A DNA stretch of 64,000 nt from Marinomonas sp. TW1 (GTDB taxonomy: Bacteria > Pseudomonadota > Gammaproteobacteria > Pseudomonadales > Marinomonadaceae). How positions within the stretch are numbered: the stretch's first letter is position 1; each line of letters opens with the position of its first letter. The notes under the pieces were generated by a model, which was given only the letters and a program-made list of their open reading frames with translations, was not told the DNA's origin and did not search any database. Both the position numbers and the translations under genes were made by a program. This document shows positions 52,740-63,455 of the stretch, in pieces. The stretch is from NCBI RefSeq assembly GCF_001625355.1, contig NZ_JSEE01000003.1, forward strand, positions 62,001-126,000, read 5' to 3'.

Positions 52740-54977
52740 ATGAGTGAATCTAAGTTGACAAAAGATCGATTGAAGCACGACCAACTTTCATTTGGTAAAG
52801 TCATGATTGTTGGCTTGGGGATGATTGGCGGTTCTTTTGCGAAGGCGTTAAAAGAAAGAGGCTTGGCAGAACTTTATGCGGTTGATCGCCGTGAAGGAGA
52901 ATTGGCCTTAGGTGTGTCAACAGGGGTGATTGATTATCCAGCTGAATTGACCGAGCAATTCATCGCTCAGATGGATGTCATTGTGCTGGCAACGCCAGTG
53001 CGTGCCATGGCCTCCGTATTGGCTGATATTAAACCGTACCTTGCTGAGCATACTTTGTTGACCGATGTGGGTTCAACGAAAGGCAGTGTGGTGGAGGCCG
53101 CGGTTTCTGTATTTGGTCATATGCCGGCTAACTTTATTCCCGGTCACCCGATTGCTGGTGCAGAGAAAAGCGGTGTATTGGCCGCCAACTCTCAATTGTT
53201 TGAAAAACACATGGCGATTGTAACGCCTGCCGCCGATAGTGATCCTGTGCTAGTGGATCGTTTGCATCGCTTGTGGCGCGCGATTGGTGCCGACGTTGTG
53301 AGTATGGATGTTGAACACCATGACCATGTGTTGGCATCGTCTAGTCACTTACCTCATTTGTTGGCCTATACCTTGGTAGATGCTCTAGCCAACAGTGATC
53401 GCAGTCAAGATGTCTTTAAGTTTGCCGCCGGTGGTTTTCGTGATTTTACGCGAATTGCTTCCAGTGACCCTGTCATGTGGCGAGATGTGTTCTTAGCCAA
53501 TAAAGAGGCTACCTTAGCGACGCTTGACCAGTTTACGGCGCGTTTGGCGGATATGCGTGAGGCCATTGAACAAGGTGATGGCGCGAGTATGTTTGGTGTC
53601 TTTACTCGCGCAAAGTCTGCTCGAGATCATTTCTTAAGGTTGCTTGAGCAGCGTACTATTGCGCCGCAAAAAGATACTAGTTCGGTTTCTCTGTCGGTTC
53701 TGCCTGCGTCAGTTGTAAAAGGTGAGGTTTCTTTGCCGGGTGACAAATCTTTGTCACATATTGCGATTACTATGGCTGCGCTTTCGAATGGCGTGAGTCA
53801 ATTAACGAATGTTTGTCTTGATAACGGCGTTCGAGTCACGATTCAGGCGTTACGTGATATGGGCGTGGTTATTGAGACGCTGTCCGAAAGTTCGTTGCGA
53901 GTACACGGTGTTGGTTTGCGAGGTTTAAGAGCGCCAATTGCACCGATTAATTTGCATCGATCTGAATTAAGTTTATATGTCTTATTACCTGTTTTAGCAG
54001 GGCAGCCTTTTGCTGTTTCTGTGACGGCGGACGATCCTCTTTTAAATCGCGTTCGAACGGATGTGTTTGATTTAATAAGGGCCATGGGGGTTGAGTTAGC
54101 ATTTGAGCGTGAGGATTGTTTGCCAGTTAAAATGACGCCAGCAGTGCCCAAAGCTTTGTCTTTTAGTTTGGACGGCGCGTCGCAAAAATTAATGGTCAGT
54201 GCCTTTATGGCGTGTTTGTTTGCTGAACAAGATGCGAGTTTGACGCATGCGCCGCAAGACGTCACTCAAATGGAAGTTTTATTACAGCGCTTTGGCGTGG
54301 TTGTTACTCGTTCTGAAGCGACAATATCGGTTGTATCGGGTGAGCTGATCGCAACGGATGTTGAGATCGTTGCGGATATGTACAGCTCGGCTTGGATGGC
54401 GTTATTGGCCAGTTTGTTGCCGGGTTCTGAGTTGGTGATGACGAATTTAGGCTTAGATGCCAGAGCGTTTGCGTATTTTGCTTTGCTTAAGCAGATTGGC
54501 GCCGATATTGACATGCCTGCTAAGGGGTCCTCCGGTTTATATGAAGGGCAAGTTGTGGTGCGCTTTGCTGAGTTGTCAGCGTTTCAGTTGTCAGTTGAGC
54601 AGACCAATCAGTTAAGGACCCTAATGCCGTTGCTTTGTGTGGCGGCGGCTTATGCTAAAGGTCAATCTCGAATGGATGGTATTGGGCAATTGCCTTATTA
54701 CCATGAAGACAGAGTCTTAGCCCTGATCGACGCTTTTGGTCTGGTGCAAGTGAATGCGCAGATTGAAAGTGGTTGTTTGAGTATTGATGGCGGTGTTCCA
54801 CAGGGAGGGGAATTGGACTGCGCGGGTGATCAATATTTGGCGCTTGCTATGTTGGCGCTGGGGGTAAGAAGCAAAACGATTACTCAAATAGAAGATTGCC
54901 AAACATTATTAGAAGAATTTAGTGAGTTAGACGCGCAGGCTAAGCAATTAGGTTTACATTGCTCAGTGGCGCAATAG
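52740..54977 (+). CDS. tyrA: Prephenate dehydrogenase fused to a degenerate EPSP synthase-like domain
   Basis: 745 residues. TyrA (~20-300) looks active: [14 protein letters not shown] (NAD site), [23 protein letters not shown], and the [19 protein letters not shown] segment with the catalytic His. The rest (~318-745) aligns with AroA (EPSP synthase), as in the known TyrA-AroA fusion of pseudomonads. It keeps PGDKS (Lys336, Ser337), [18 protein letters not shown] and GADI. But in E. coli numbering Arg27 is Ile341, Asn94/Gly96/Thr97/Arg100 are Arg407/Glu409/Leu410/Tyr413, Gln171 is Lys483, Asp313 is Thr627, Glu341 is His655, and His385/Arg386 are Gln698/Tyr699. Arg124 (437) and Arg344 (658) remain. 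No frameshift is present. The second half is probably not an active EPSP synthase, so a separate aroA should exist. It probably makes 4-hydroxyphenylpyruvate for tyrosine. Confidence 0.9.
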   Translation: MSESKLTKDRLKHDQLSFGKVMIVGLGMIGGSFAKALKERGLAELYAVDRREGELALGVSTGVIDYPAELTEQFIAQMDVIVLATPVRAMASVLADIKPYLAEHTLLTDVGSTKGSVVEAAVSVFGHMPANFIPGHPIAGAEKSGVLAANSQLFEKHMAIVTPAADSDPVLVDRLHRLWRAIGADVVSMDVEHHDHVLASSSHLPHLLAYTLVDALANSDRSQDVFKFAAGGFRDFTRIASSDPVMWRDVFLANKEATLATLDQFTARLADMREAIEQGDGASMFGVFTRAKSARDHFLRLLEQRTIAPQKDTSSVSLSVLPASVVKGEVSLPGDKSLSHIAITMAALSNGVSQLTNVCLDNGVRVTIQALRDMGVVIETLSESSLRVHGVGLRGLRAPIAPINLHRSELSLYVLLPVLAGQPFAVSVTADDPLLNRVRTDVFDLIRAMGVELAFEREDCLPVKMTPAVPKALSFSLDGASQKLMVSAFMACLFAEQDASLTHAPQDVTQMEVLLQRFGVVVTRSEATISVVSGELIATDVEIVADMYSSAWMALLASLLPGSELVMTNLGLDARAFAYFALLKQIGADIDMPAKGSSGLYEGQVVVRFAELSAFQLSVEQTNQLRTLMPLLCVAAAYAKGQSRMDGIGQLPYYHEDRVLALIDAFGLVQVNAQIESGCLSIDGGVPQGGELDCAGDQYLALAMLALGVRSKTITQIEDCQTLLEEFSELDAQAKQLGLHCSVAQ

Positions 54978-54996
54978 TTTTTTAAGAGGAATAGTT

Positions 54997-55680
54997 ATGA
55001 TTAACCAAGGCCCAGTTATTACGATTGATGGTCCAAGTGGTGCTGGTAAAGGCACAGTAAGTCAATTGGTAGCAGAAAAGCTGGGATGGCATTTGTTAGA
55101 CAGTGGTGCTTTGTATCGACTTTTAGCGTTGGCAGTGTCACACCACGGTATGTCTGAAAATGATGTGGAAACACTAAAGGTATTGGCTGAACATTTGGAT
55201 ATTCAGTTCCAGCAGTCGGCTGAAGGTAAGGTTGAAATTGTGCTTGAAGGTGAGGTGGTCACTCAGGCCATTCGAACTGAAGAAGTTGGCAACGCGGCAT
55301 CAAAATTAGCAGCGATCCCAGAAGTTCGTCAGGGTTTACTGCTTCGTCAACGAGCGTTCGCTCAAACGCCAGGTTTGGTGGCGGATGGTCGCGATATGGG
55401 GACGGTCGTTTTCCCATCAGCGCAAATTAAAATCTTTTTGACGGCTTCCGCTGAAGAGCGAGCACAAAGACGTCTTCTGCAATTGCAGCAAAAAGGCGAA
55501 ACTGTTAATCTAGAGACATTAGTTAAAACGATTAAAGAGCGTGACGAGCGTGATGCAAATCGTGTCATCGCGCCACTTGTCCCTGCGGCTGGTGCGCTTG
55601 TAATCGATAGTACTGACTTAACCATAGAACAAGTTGTTGAAATCATCCTTGCTGAAACAGCCAAGGCGGGTTTTGCATAG
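54997..55680 (+). CDS. cmk: Cytidylate kinase
   Basis: 227 residues, GAGGAA before the ATG. The P-loop is in [36 protein letters not shown] and [32 protein letters not shown] follow, with the CMP-binding insert (~60-110) of the long form. It phosphorylates CMP and dCMP. The position between tyrA/aroA and rpsA is the classic order in gammaproteobacteria. Confidence 0.95.
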   Translation: MINQGPVITIDGPSGAGKGTVSQLVAEKLGWHLLDSGALYRLLALAVSHHGMSENDVETLKVLAEHLDIQFQQSAEGKVEIVLEGEVVTQAIRTEEVGNAASKLAAIPEVRQGLLLRQRAFAQTPGLVADGRDMGTVVFPSAQIKIFLTASAEERAQRRLLQLQQKGETVNLETLVKTIKERDERDANRVIAPLVPAAGALVIDSTDLTIEQVVEIILAETAKAGFA

Positions 55681-55721
55681 CTTGTTCTTTTTCGCATGTG
55701 TTCTTTTTTGTGCGTTAAGTG

Positions 55722-55730
55722 TGCTAAAAT
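55722..55730 (+). promoter_or_regulatory. Candidate extended -10 promoter of rpsA
   Basis: TGCTAAAAT lies 132 bp upstream of the rpsA ATG and matches an extended -10. The long leader fits the autoregulated rpsA mRNA of E. coli, but no fold was worked out here. Confidence 0.45.
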
Positions 55731-55861
55731 AGTTTAAATGTTGACCAAGTCGATATGGGGGCCAGTAAACCTGTATCGCAAATTTTATAAAAATTGACCC
55801 ACATCTTGCTGGCAGTGTGGTTAAGACTTAGTTCAACTAGGTCGATTATATAGGAAATACA

Positions 55862-57544
55862 ATGACTCAAAGCTTCGCAGAACTGTTTGAAGAAAGCCTA
55901 CAAAGCGTTGAAATGGCGCCAGGCTCAATTGTTACTGGTATCATTGTTGATATCGACAATGAATGGGTAACTGTTCATGCAGGTCTTAAATCTGAAGGCG
56001 TAATTCCTCGTTCTCAGTTCCTAACGGAAAGTGGTGAGTTCAACTTAAACATCGGTGACGAAGTTAAAGTTGCACTTGACGCTGTTGAAGATGGTTTCGG
56101 TGAGACTAAATTGTCTCGTGAAAAAGCTAAGCGTGCAGAGACTTGGTCTGTGCTTGAAAAAGCTTACGAAGAAAATGCCATCGTTAACGGTGTGATTAAC
56201 GGTAAGGTCAAAGGTGGCTTCACTGTTGATATCGCTAACATCCGTGCTTTCTTGCCTGGTTCTTTGGTAGATGTTCGTCCAATCCGCGACACGTCTCACT
56301 TGGAAGGTGTGGATCTAGAGTTCAAACTTATCAAGCTTGATCAAAAACGTAACAACGTTGTTGTTTCTCGTCGTGCCGTTATGGAAGCGACTAACAGCGC
56401 TGAACGTGAAACATTGCTTGCTTCTCTTGAAGAAGGTCAAGAAGTTAAAGGTATCGTTAAGAACCTTACTGACTACGGTGCATTCGTTGATCTTGGTGGT
56501 GTTGATGGTCTTCTACACATCACTGACATGGCTTGGAAACGCATTAAGCACCCAAGCGAAATCATTGCTGTTGGCGATGAGATCGATGTTAAAGTTCTTA
56601 AGTTCGACCGTGAGCGTAACCGTGTATCACTAGGGCTTAAGCAGTTGGGTGAAGATCCATGGGTTGCAATCAAAGCCCGTTACCCAGAAAACACTAAAGT
56701 AACGGCTAAAGTTACTAACTTGACTGACTACGGTTGTTTCGCCGAGTTGGAAGAGGGTGTTGAAGGTCTTGTTCATGTTTCTGAAATGGACTGGACTAAC
56801 AAGAACATCCACCCATCTAAAGTTGTCCAAATTGGCGACGAAGTTGAGGTTATGGTTCTTGATATCGACGAAGAACGTCGTCGTATCTCTTTGGGTATCA
56901 AGCAGTGCACAATGAACCCATGGGAAGAATTTGCTACTTCTTTCAACAAAGGCGATAAGATCTCTGGTGCCATCAAGTCTATCACTGACTTCGGTGTGTT
57001 CATCGGTCTTGACGGCGGCATTGACGGTCTAGTTCACCTATCTGACCTATCTTGGGATGAAGCTGGTGAAGAAGCGGTTCGTCAATACAAGAAAGGCGAT
57101 ATGCTAGAAACAGTTGTATTGTCTATCGATGCTGAGCGCGAGCGTATCTCTCTAGGTGTTAAACAACTAGAAGAAGATCCTTTCCTAGCTTACGTTGCTG
57201 AAAACGACAAAGGCACTATCGTAAATGGTACTGTTTCTGAAGTTGATGCTAAAGGCGCTGTTGTAACACTTTCTGAAGGTGTTGAAGCGACTCTTAAAGT
57301 ATCTGAAATCAGCCGCGAACGTGTTGAAGATGCAACAACGGCTCTTAAAGAGGGTGACTCTGTAGAAGCGGCGATCATTAACGTTGATCGTAAAGCTCGC
57401 ACTATCACGCTTTCTATCAAGCAGAAAGATGCTACTGAAGAAAAAGCGGCGATGAAGTCTCATTCTGAGAAGCAACAAGTTGAAGCAAATGGTCCAACCA
57501 CTATCGGTGATTTGATCAAAGCACAATTGGAAGGCCAAGAGTAA
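55862..57544 (+). CDS. rpsA: 30S ribosomal protein S1
   Basis: 560 residues (E. coli 557). Six S1 motifs follow in order, from [29 protein letters not shown] through [34 protein letters not shown] (the third, RNA-binding) to [30 protein letters not shown]1 recruits mRNA to the 30S subunit. The codon choice is clearly biased compared with the surrounding genes (e.g. many GTT, AAA, GAA, CGT), typical of high expression. ihfB, which often follows rpsA, is missing here. Confidence 0.97.
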   Translation: MTQSFAELFEESLQSVEMAPGSIVTGIIVDIDNEWVTVHAGLKSEGVIPRSQFLTESGEFNLNIGDEVKVALDAVEDGFGETKLSREKAKRAETWSVLEKAYEENAIVNGVINGKVKGGFTVDIANIRAFLPGSLVDVRPIRDTSHLEGVDLEFKLIKLDQKRNNVVVSRRAVMEATNSAERETLLASLEEGQEVKGIVKNLTDYGAFVDLGGVDGLLHITDMAWKRIKHPSEIIAVGDEIDVKVLKFDRERNRVSLGLKQLGEDPWVAIKARYPENTKVTAKVTNLTDYGCFAELEEGVEGLVHVSEMDWTNKNIHPSKVVQIGDEVEVMVLDIDEERRRISLGIKQCTMNPWEEFATSFNKGDKISGAIKSITDFGVFIGLDGGIDGLVHLSDLSWDEAGEEAVRQYKKGDMLETVVLSIDAERERISLGVKQLEEDPFLAYVAENDKGTIVNGTVSEVDAKGAVVTLSEGVEATLKVSEISRERVEDATTALKEGDSVEAAIINVDRKARTITLSIKQKDATEEKAAMKSHSEKQQVEANGPTTIGDLIKAQLEGQE

Positions 57545-57566
57545 TTTTTACTCTTTCGTCTTGATG

Positions 57567-57595
57567 AAAAAGCGAGCCTCTGGCTCGCTTTTTTT
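57567..57595. terminator. Rho-independent terminator of rpsA, possibly two-way
   Basis: AAAA, stem AGCGAGCC/GGCTCGCT with a TCT loop, then a run of T residues. The A run upstream could also end minus-strand transcription from the gene that stops at 57678. Confidence 0.95.
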
Positions 57596-57677
57596 ATGCG
57601 TATTTTTTGATGGATAATCTTGACAATAAAACTATACACAGAACATGTGGATAACCATGGGTATAGCTAGCCTAAGC

Positions 57678-57941
57678 TCAATTTAACGAGTCTAAAAGTG
57701 CTTTTACGTCCTCTTCGTCCCACTCATCTTTTTTAATCAATATTTTTAACTTATTGTTTTTCTTGGTTTTACTTAAGTTTTCTTGGAACTTCGCATAATG
57801 GAAATCTTTAATTAGCTTTTCATCTTCTTTTGATCGATAAATGTTCGCTGTAGGCTCGTCAGGGATTGGATCTTGACGGACATTCTTTGGGTCAAGTTGG
57901 TTGATTTTCTTATAAGTATTTAAAAATTGTTTTTTGATCAT
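57678..57941 (-). CDS. Small charged protein of unknown function, coupled to trmO
   Basis: The ATG at 57941 (MIKKQFLNTYKKINQLDPKNVRQ) has GAGG six bases upstream, giving 87 residues; an ATG four codons earlier overlaps the trmO stop. It is Lys/Asp/Glu-rich and soluble, with TKKNNKLKILIKKDEWDEEDVKALLDSLN at the end, and shows no known motif. The ribosome site lies at the very end of trmO, so it is likely co-expressed. I do not recognise it. Confidence 0.6.
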   Translation of the reverse strand: MIKKQFLNTYKKINQLDPKNVRQDPIPDEPTANIYRSKEDEKLIKDFHYAKFQENLSKTKKNNKLKILIKKDEWDEEDVKALLDSLN

Positions 57942-57949
57942 ACTTAACC

Positions 57950-58672
57950 TCACTTCACTTGTTCAATTTCGATGATTTCGAAATATTGATCCTTTGCTTG
58001 CCATCTAATGTTTAAATCCCACAGGCTGATGCCGTGTTCTCGATCGATTTGATTGGCTAAATAAGAGGGTCTTGGGTCTTGTTCTATGATTTGTGTAATT
58101 AAAGTATATAGGTCTTTTTCTAAGTTGGCTGAAAAAGCGGCACATTGCTGTTGTGCTTTTTCGGTAAATACGACGGGTTTAGGTTGGCTTCTTTCTGTCG
58201 TTGGCGTAAATGAACTGGTCGCTTGAGGAAGGCAATCTGAATAGGGTAAATAGGGCTTTATGTCTAGGATAGGGGTGCCATCCAGTAGATCGGCACCATG
58301 AAGATCAATCAAAATGCGTTTATCTTGTTGGTGTATCTTGCCTATTTTGACTACGGATAATCCAATGGGGTTTGGGCGATGCGTTGACCTTGTGGCAAAG
58401 ACGCCCATTTTGCTTTTTCCGCCTAATCTGGGTGGTCGTACTTTGGCTTTCCAACCTTCGCTGATGCAGGCGTGAAATACGAACTGCACCCAAATGTGAG
58501 AATAGGCTTCGATGCCATCCAGTGTATCAAGTCGATTATAGGGTGGCAGCAATTCCAGTTGCGCGGTAGCCATGGTGACGAGCCCGGGCTGTCTAGGGAT
58601 GCCAAATTTTTCTTGGTAACACGAGTGGACAATGCCAATGCTGGAGAATTGGAAGGCGTCAGTTGAGGGCAC
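57950..58672 (-). CDS. trmO: tRNA t6A37 methyltransferase TrmO (TsaA/YaeB)
   Basis: 240 residues with the TsaA/UPF0066 pattern: SIGIVHSCYQEKFGIPRQPGL at the start, LDGIEAYSHIWVQFVFH, PPRLGGKSKMGVFATRSTHRPNPIGLSVVKIG, and LDIKPYLPYSD. It uses S-adenosylmethionine to methylate the N6 of t6A at position 37 of tRNA(Thr). It is divergent from proA and is followed by a small unknown gene. Confidence 0.9.
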   Translation of the reverse strand: MPSTDAFQFSSIGIVHSCYQEKFGIPRQPGLVTMATAQLELLPPYNRLDTLDGIEAYSHIWVQFVFHACISEGWKAKVRPPRLGGKSKMGVFATRSTHRPNPIGLSVVKIGKIHQQDKRILIDLHGADLLDGTPILDIKPYLPYSDCLPQATSSFTPTTERSQPKPVVFTEKAQQQCAAFSANLEKDLYTLITQIIEQDPRPSYLANQIDREHGISLWDLNIRWQAKDQYFEIIEIEQVK

Positions 58673-58803
58673 GTTTGGATCCTTTCATGTAAAACTGCAC
58701 GGGATGAATAAATATATTGTGATAGTATACTGTTTCGCATAGAGGTATTTGACAGATTTTGTGGTCAGATGCGTATTTTTTATTATTTAGTTTGAGATGA
58801 AAA

Positions 58804-60063
58804 ATGTCTTTAGAATCGTATATGAATCAAATTGGACAGCAGGCAAGGGCGGCGTCACGTTTGCTTGCTAAGGCGTCAACGGAACAAAAAAACATGGCTC
58901 TCTTTGCCATGGCTGAAGCGTTGGAAGTTGCTCGCCCCAAATTGATTGAAGAAAATGCGAAAGACATGAAAAGCGGTGAAGAAAAGGGTTTGGATACCGC
59001 AATGTTGGATCGCTTGCTGCTCACAGATGTGCGTATTGACAGTATGATTGAAGGCCTAAAACAAGTGGCTTCACTGTCGGATCCTGTGGGTGAAATTTCC
59101 GATATGGCGTATTTGCCTTCTGGTATTCAGCGAGGTCAAATGCGAGTGCCACTCGGCGTGGTCGGCATTATTTATGAGTCTCGTCCTAATGTAACCATTG
59201 ATGCGGCCAGCTTGTGTTTGAAATCGGGTAATGCAACGATTTTACGTGGTGGTTCAGAAGCGTTTTATTCTAATCAGATGATTGCCGCGGCCATTTCAGC
59301 GGGGTTGGAAAAAGTCGGTTTGCCGGCGACCGCAGTGCAGGTGATCAACACCACGGATCGAGCGGCGGTGGGTAAGCTGATTACCATGCCGGAATTTGTT
59401 GATGTCATTGTCCCTCGTGGTGGCAAGGGCTTGATTGAACGCATTAGTGTTGATGCGCGAGTCCCAGTGATTAAGCACCTTGATGGTAATTGCCATGTCT
59501 ATGTCGATGACGAAGCGGATTTTGATAAAGCCCACAAGATTGTTATTAATGCTAAAACCCGTCGTTACGGTGTGTGTAATGCGATGGAGTCTTTGTTGTT
59601 GCATAAGGACATCGCCGCGGATTTTTTCCCTCGTATTCTGACAACCTTTGAAGAAAAAGGGGTGGAATTACTAGGTTGTCCTGCCACGCAAGCGTTGTCA
59701 GATAAAGTTGGCGTGGCCACTGAGGACGATTGGTACACAGAATACACCGCCCCTAAATTATCAATCAAAGTCGTTGAGGATATGGATGAGGCGATTGCTC
59801 ATATTAATAAATATGGTTCTCACCACACGGATGCCATAGTGACTCAGAACTACACAAAAAGTCGGGCTTTCATGACAGAGGTCGATTCCTCGTCGGTTAT
59901 GGTGAATGCTTCAACCGCTTTTGCAGATGGTTTTGAGTACGGTTTTGGCGCTGAAATTGGTATTTCAACGGATAAAATACATGCTCGTGGGCCGGTTGGT
60001 TTAATCGGTTTGACCAGTCAGAAATACATCGTGCTGGGTGATGGCCATACCCGTGACAATTGA
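58804..60063 (+). CDS. proA: Glutamate-5-semialdehyde dehydrogenase (gamma-glutamyl phosphate reductase)
   Basis: 419 residues. It has [63 protein letters not shown], and the catalytic Cys in [14 protein letters not shown]. It reduces gamma-glutamyl phosphate in proline synthesis. It overlaps nadD by about 23 bp and starts the proA-nadD-rsfS-rlmH-mrdA-rodA run; proB is not next to it. Confidence 0.96.
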   Translation: MSLESYMNQIGQQARAASRLLAKASTEQKNMALFAMAEALEVARPKLIEENAKDMKSGEEKGLDTAMLDRLLLTDVRIDSMIEGLKQVASLSDPVGEISDMAYLPSGIQRGQMRVPLGVVGIIYESRPNVTIDAASLCLKSGNATILRGGSEAFYSNQMIAAAISAGLEKVGLPATAVQVINTTDRAAVGKLITMPEFVDVIVPRGGKGLIERISVDARVPVIKHLDGNCHVYVDDEADFDKAHKIVINAKTRRYGVCNAMESLLLHKDIAADFFPRILTTFEEKGVELLGCPATQALSDKVGVATEDDWYTEYTAPKLSIKVVEDMDEAIAHINKYGSHHTDAIVTQNYTKSRAFMTEVDSSSVMVNASTAFADGFEYGFGAEIGISTDKIHARGPVGLIGLTSQKYIVLGDGHTRDN

Positions 60064-60718
60064 TTCAAGCACCGCTCTTAAGAAAAAAGGCGTGGCCATT
60101 ATGGGGGGCACATTTGATCCTATTCATAATGGTCATTTGCGCACCGCAGTGGATATCTTAGACGGTTACCATTATGCCAGTTTAAGGCTAATTCCGTGTT
60201 TTCAGCCCGTGCACAAAAGACAGCCTAGCATTACCCCTCAGCAGCGATTAGATATGGTCAAGCTGGCCATTAGTAGTCATGATGGCTTGTTGGTCGATGA
60301 TCGGGAAATAACCCGTGAAGGGCCGAGTTATACCGCTGATACTTTGCGGGATATTCGTGCTGAAATTGGTCCAGATGAGCCTTTAGTGATGGTGTTGGGC
60401 ATGGACAGTTTTCTGTCTTTACCCACTTGGCATAATTGGCAAGACCTAATCAAATTTGCGCACTTGTTTGTGGTGTCTCGTCCAGGTTGGGAGCCGGATC
60501 TGATTTCTGAGTTAAGTCGCTTTAGTGAAAACTATCGTGCCGCCTCGCCGCATGAGTTACAATGCAAGCCGTCAGGGCTAGTCTGGTTTGAAACCTTAAC
60601 GCCATTGGGCATTTCTTCTAGCATGATTCGATCGTTAGCGAGGAAGAATAAGTCCATAGCGTATTTATTGCCCGAGCCCGTACAAAACTACATAGAAACA
60701 AATCAACTATACCGATAG
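60041..60718 (+). CDS. nadD: Nicotinate-nucleotide adenylyltransferase
   Basis: 225 residues from the ATG at 60041, inside the end of proA; a GTG at 60053 is another possible start. The nucleotidyltransferase signature is [21 protein letters not shown], then [54 protein letters not shown], and the [11 protein letters not shown]-binding motif. It makes deamido-NAD from nicotinate mononucleotide. It precedes rsfS by 14 bp. Confidence 0.94.
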   Translation: MAIPVTIDSSTALKKKGVAIMGGTFDPIHNGHLRTAVDILDGYHYASLRLIPCFQPVHKRQPSITPQQRLDMVKLAISSHDGLLVDDREITREGPSYTADTLRDIRAEIGPDEPLVMVLGMDSFLSLPTWHNWQDLIKFAHLFVVSRPGWEPDLISELSRFSENYRAASPHELQCKPSGLVWFETLTPLGISSSMIRSLARKNKSIAYLLPEPVQNYIETNQLYR

Positions 60719-60732
60719 GAAAATGTAAATAT

Positions 60733-61086
60733 ATGAGTCAAATTAATCTCACAGCGGATCAAATCTTAGCCTTTGCTGTCGAAGCGTTAGAAGATGTCAA
60801 AGGTGACAAGATCACTGTGTTGAATGTAGCAGATCATACAGACATGATGGACTACATGGTCATTTGTACCGGTACCTCGAAAAGACACGTTCACTCATTG
60901 GGTCAAAATGTGTTCGAATTTCTAAAGCAAAAGGGCTTGCAGCCTTTAGGTACAGAAGGTCGTGATATGGGAAGTGATTGGGTGCTAGTGGATCTGCATG
61001 ACGTTGTGGTGCATGTGATGACAGAAGAAGCTCGTACTTTCTACGATCTAGAAAAGTTATGGGATATTAAGCCAGAAGAAAGATAA
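60733..61086 (+). CDS. rsfS: Ribosomal silencing factor RsfS
   Basis: 117 residues, with DVKGDKITVLNVADHTDMMDYMVICTGTSKRHVHSL and DWVLVDLHDVVVHVMTEEARTFYDLEKLW. It binds uL14 on the 50S subunit and prevents joining to 30S when nutrients are short. Its place between nadD and rlmH is conserved. Confidence 0.95.
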   Translation: MSQINLTADQILAFAVEALEDVKGDKITVLNVADHTDMMDYMVICTGTSKRHVHSLGQNVFEFLKQKGLQPLGTEGRDMGSDWVLVDLHDVVVHVMTEEARTFYDLEKLWDIKPEER

Positions 61087-61097
61087 GGCTTCGTTAG

Positions 61098-61565
61098 ATG
61101 CGTGTGCGATTGATTGCTGTCGGAAACAAAATGCCCAAATGGGTTGTCCAGGGTTATGAGGACTATGCTAAGCGTCTTCCGAAAGATTTTGCGTTAGAAA
61201 CTGTGGAGATTCCAATGTCGCCACGGGGTAAAAATACTGACATAGCGAAAGCCATTCGCAAAGAAGGCGATGCCATGTTGGATGCGATTCCAGCTGGTGA
61301 CAAAGTCATTGCGATGGAGGTTTTGGGTAAAGAGTGGTCAACTGAGCAGTTAGCAGACCAAACCGGACAATGGCGCATGGATGGCTATAATGTCTCTTTG
61401 TTGGTTGGTGGGCCTGATGGTTTAGACCCAAGGTGCACTGCACGAGCAGATCAAGTCTGGTCCTTATCGCGTCTTACCCTTCCTCACCCTATGGTGAGAA
61501 TCATATTGGCCGAGCAAATATATCGAGCTTGGACTCTAATGAACAATCATCCGTATCACAGGTAG
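61098..61565 (+). CDS. rlmH: 23S rRNA (pseudouridine1915-N3)-methyltransferase RlmH
   Basis: 155 residues, same as E. coli. SPOUT fold with the knot: [30 protein letters not shown], and a C-terminal [28 protein letters not shown]. It methylates pseudouridine 1915 in the ribosome. Confidence 0.96.
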   Translation: MRVRLIAVGNKMPKWVVQGYEDYAKRLPKDFALETVEIPMSPRGKNTDIAKAIRKEGDAMLDAIPAGDKVIAMEVLGKEWSTEQLADQTGQWRMDGYNVSLLVGGPDGLDPRCTARADQVWSLSRLTLPHPMVRIILAEQIYRAWTLMNNHPYHR

Positions 61566-61574
61566 GTGTCGTAG

Positions 61575-63455
61575 GTGAGTCGTCAACATCAGCAATTTCG
61601 TAATTATCGTCAAGAGCAGCGCCTCACCCAGCATAGGGTGATTGCCGCTGCGATTTTTGTCATAGTTCTCGTCTGTATTTTGATGGCTCGTCTATTTTAC
61701 CTACAGGTAATTGAATACGACTTGTACCAAACCAAAGCCGATGACAACCGGGTTATGCTGGTTACCGATCCGCCTCCTCGTGGTTTAATCTATGACCGCA
61801 ATGGTTTGGTGCTGGCGGATAATCGTCCTATTCACAGTTTGACTGTGACGCCTGAACGGGTTGAGGATTTTATCGAGCTAAAAAAAGCATTGTCTAGCAT
61901 CATCGATATTTCTGATAGTGAATGGGAAAATTTTGACATCCGTTTGAGGGAATATCGTCGTCCTTATCAATCCATCACCCTAAAATCTCAATTAACGGAC
62001 GAAGAATGGGCACGCGTTTCGGTTGATCTTTATCGCTTGGATGGCGTGCAGGTTGAGGCGCAGTTAACCCGTTACTATCCATATGGTGAAGCTTTTGCTC
62101 ATGCAATAGGGTACGTGGGGCGAATTACCGCCAATGATTTAAAGCGTGTTGATCAGCAAGCTTATCAGGGCGCTTTGTTTATAGGTAAAACGGGCATAGA
62201 AGGCTTTTATGAGAAAGAGCTGTTTGGCGAAGCAGGTTTTAGTAAAGTCGAAGTCAATGCTCGTGGTCGTATCATGTCTCAATTGGAGCGTCAGTCTCCT
62301 GTGCCGGGTAAAGATCTGCACCTGTATTTGGATGCTCGTCTGCAGCAATATGCCTATGATTTATTAGGGGATTATAAAGGCTCTGTAGTGGCGATTGACC
62401 CTGAAACTGGCGGTATTCTTGCCTTGGTCTCTAAGCCGGGCTTCGATCCCAATTTATTCGTTCGTGGTATTTCAGTCGCGGATTATTCGACCCTTAGACA
62501 GTCCAAAAAGCTGCCTTTGTTTAACCGAGCTTTGCGTGGTGGTTATCCACCCGCTTCGACCATTAAGCCTTTCATGGCGTTGGCGGGCTTAGATTATGGC
62601 TTTGCTTCTTGGACTGAACGATATTTTGCTAAAGGGTATTATCAGATCAATCCAGATGGTCGTCGTTATCGAGATTGGAAACGAACGGGTCATGGTTGGA
62701 TTAACTTAGAGCGTTCTATTATTGAGTCGGTTGATACCTATTATTATCAGCTGGCCAATAAAATGGGCATCACGCCCATTCATAATTTTCTTTCCCGTTT
62801 TGGCTTTGGTCGCAGTACCTTATTGGATTTGAACGGCGACAGTTCTGGATTGTTGCCGTCTAACGAGTGGAAAAAAGCCAAATATAATGAGCCTTGGTAT
62901 CCAGGAGACTCGGTTAACGTGGGGATTGGGCAGGGGTTTATGGTGGCAACGCCTATGCAAATTGCCTCAGCCACGTCTGCTTTGGCGAGTCGAGGTCGTT
63001 ATTTTTATCCGCGTATGGCCGACAAGATTGGTAATGAGGCGGCTCAGTTTGAAGGCGATTTGGGTGGCGAGCACGATATTATTCTCAAGGATCAAGGTAA
63101 TTGGGAGCGGATGGTGAACGCCATGCGCAAAGTGATTACCGATTCGTTGGGAACCGCACGACGACTGCAGGGAACCAAATACGATATCGCAGGCAAAACA
63201 GGAACAGGACAAGTGTTTAGTCTTCAAGAAGACGAAGAGTATGATTCTGAAAAACTGGAAAAGCGTCTTCATGACCATGCTTTGTTCATTGGTTTTGCGC
63301 CTGCAAAAGCACCGAAGATTTCGGTCTTTGCTATTTTCGAAAATGGGGGGAGTAGCTCTAAACCCGCCGATCTGAGTAAAAAACTGTTTGATGCTTACCT
63401 CTATGATAAGTACCCACCGCACTATGATTATTTAAAAGGGAAAGGCAATGAGTGA
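61575..63455 (+). CDS. mrdA: Penicillin-binding protein 2 (peptidoglycan transpeptidase)
   Basis: 626 residues, GTG start after GGTAGGTG. A membrane helix (~24-43) is followed by the pedestal domain (VTDPPPRGLIYDRNGLVLADNRP) and the transpeptidase domain with active Ser in PPASTIKPF, the SVD motif in IESVDTYYYQLAN, and KTGT in DIAGKTGTGQVF. It makes the lateral wall in the elongasome. The end overlaps the start of rodA by 8 bp. Confidence 0.96.
   Translation: MSRQHQQFRNYRQEQRLTQHRVIAAAIFVIVLVCILMARLFYLQVIEYDLYQTKADDNRVMLVTDPPPRGLIYDRNGLVLADNRPIHSLTVTPERVEDFIELKKALSSIIDISDSEWENFDIRLREYRRPYQSITLKSQLTDEEWARVSVDLYRLDGVQVEAQLTRYYPYGEAFAHAIGYVGRITANDLKRVDQQAYQGALFIGKTGIEGFYEKELFGEAGFSKVEVNARGRIMSQLERQSPVPGKDLHLYLDARLQQYAYDLLGDYKGSVVAIDPETGGILALVSKPGFDPNLFVRGISVADYSTLRQSKKLPLFNRALRGGYPPASTIKPFMALAGLDYGFASWTERYFAKGYYQINPDGRRYRDWKRTGHGWINLERSIIESVDTYYYQLANKMGITPIHNFLSRFGFGRSTLLDLNGDSSGLLPSNEWKKAKYNEPWYPGDSVNVGIGQGFMVATPMQIASATSALASRGRYFYPRMADKIGNEAAQFEGDLGGEHDIILKDQGNWERMVNAMRKVITDSLGTARRLQGTKYDIAGKTGTGQVFSLQEDEEYDSEKLEKRLHDHALFIGFAPAKAPKISVFAIFENGGSSSKPADLSKKLFDAYLYDKYPPHYDYLKGKGNE

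Noticed and set aside
62967-63422. 151-codon minus-strand open frame in mrdA
   Set aside because: Antisense shadow of the PBP2 transpeptidase domain.
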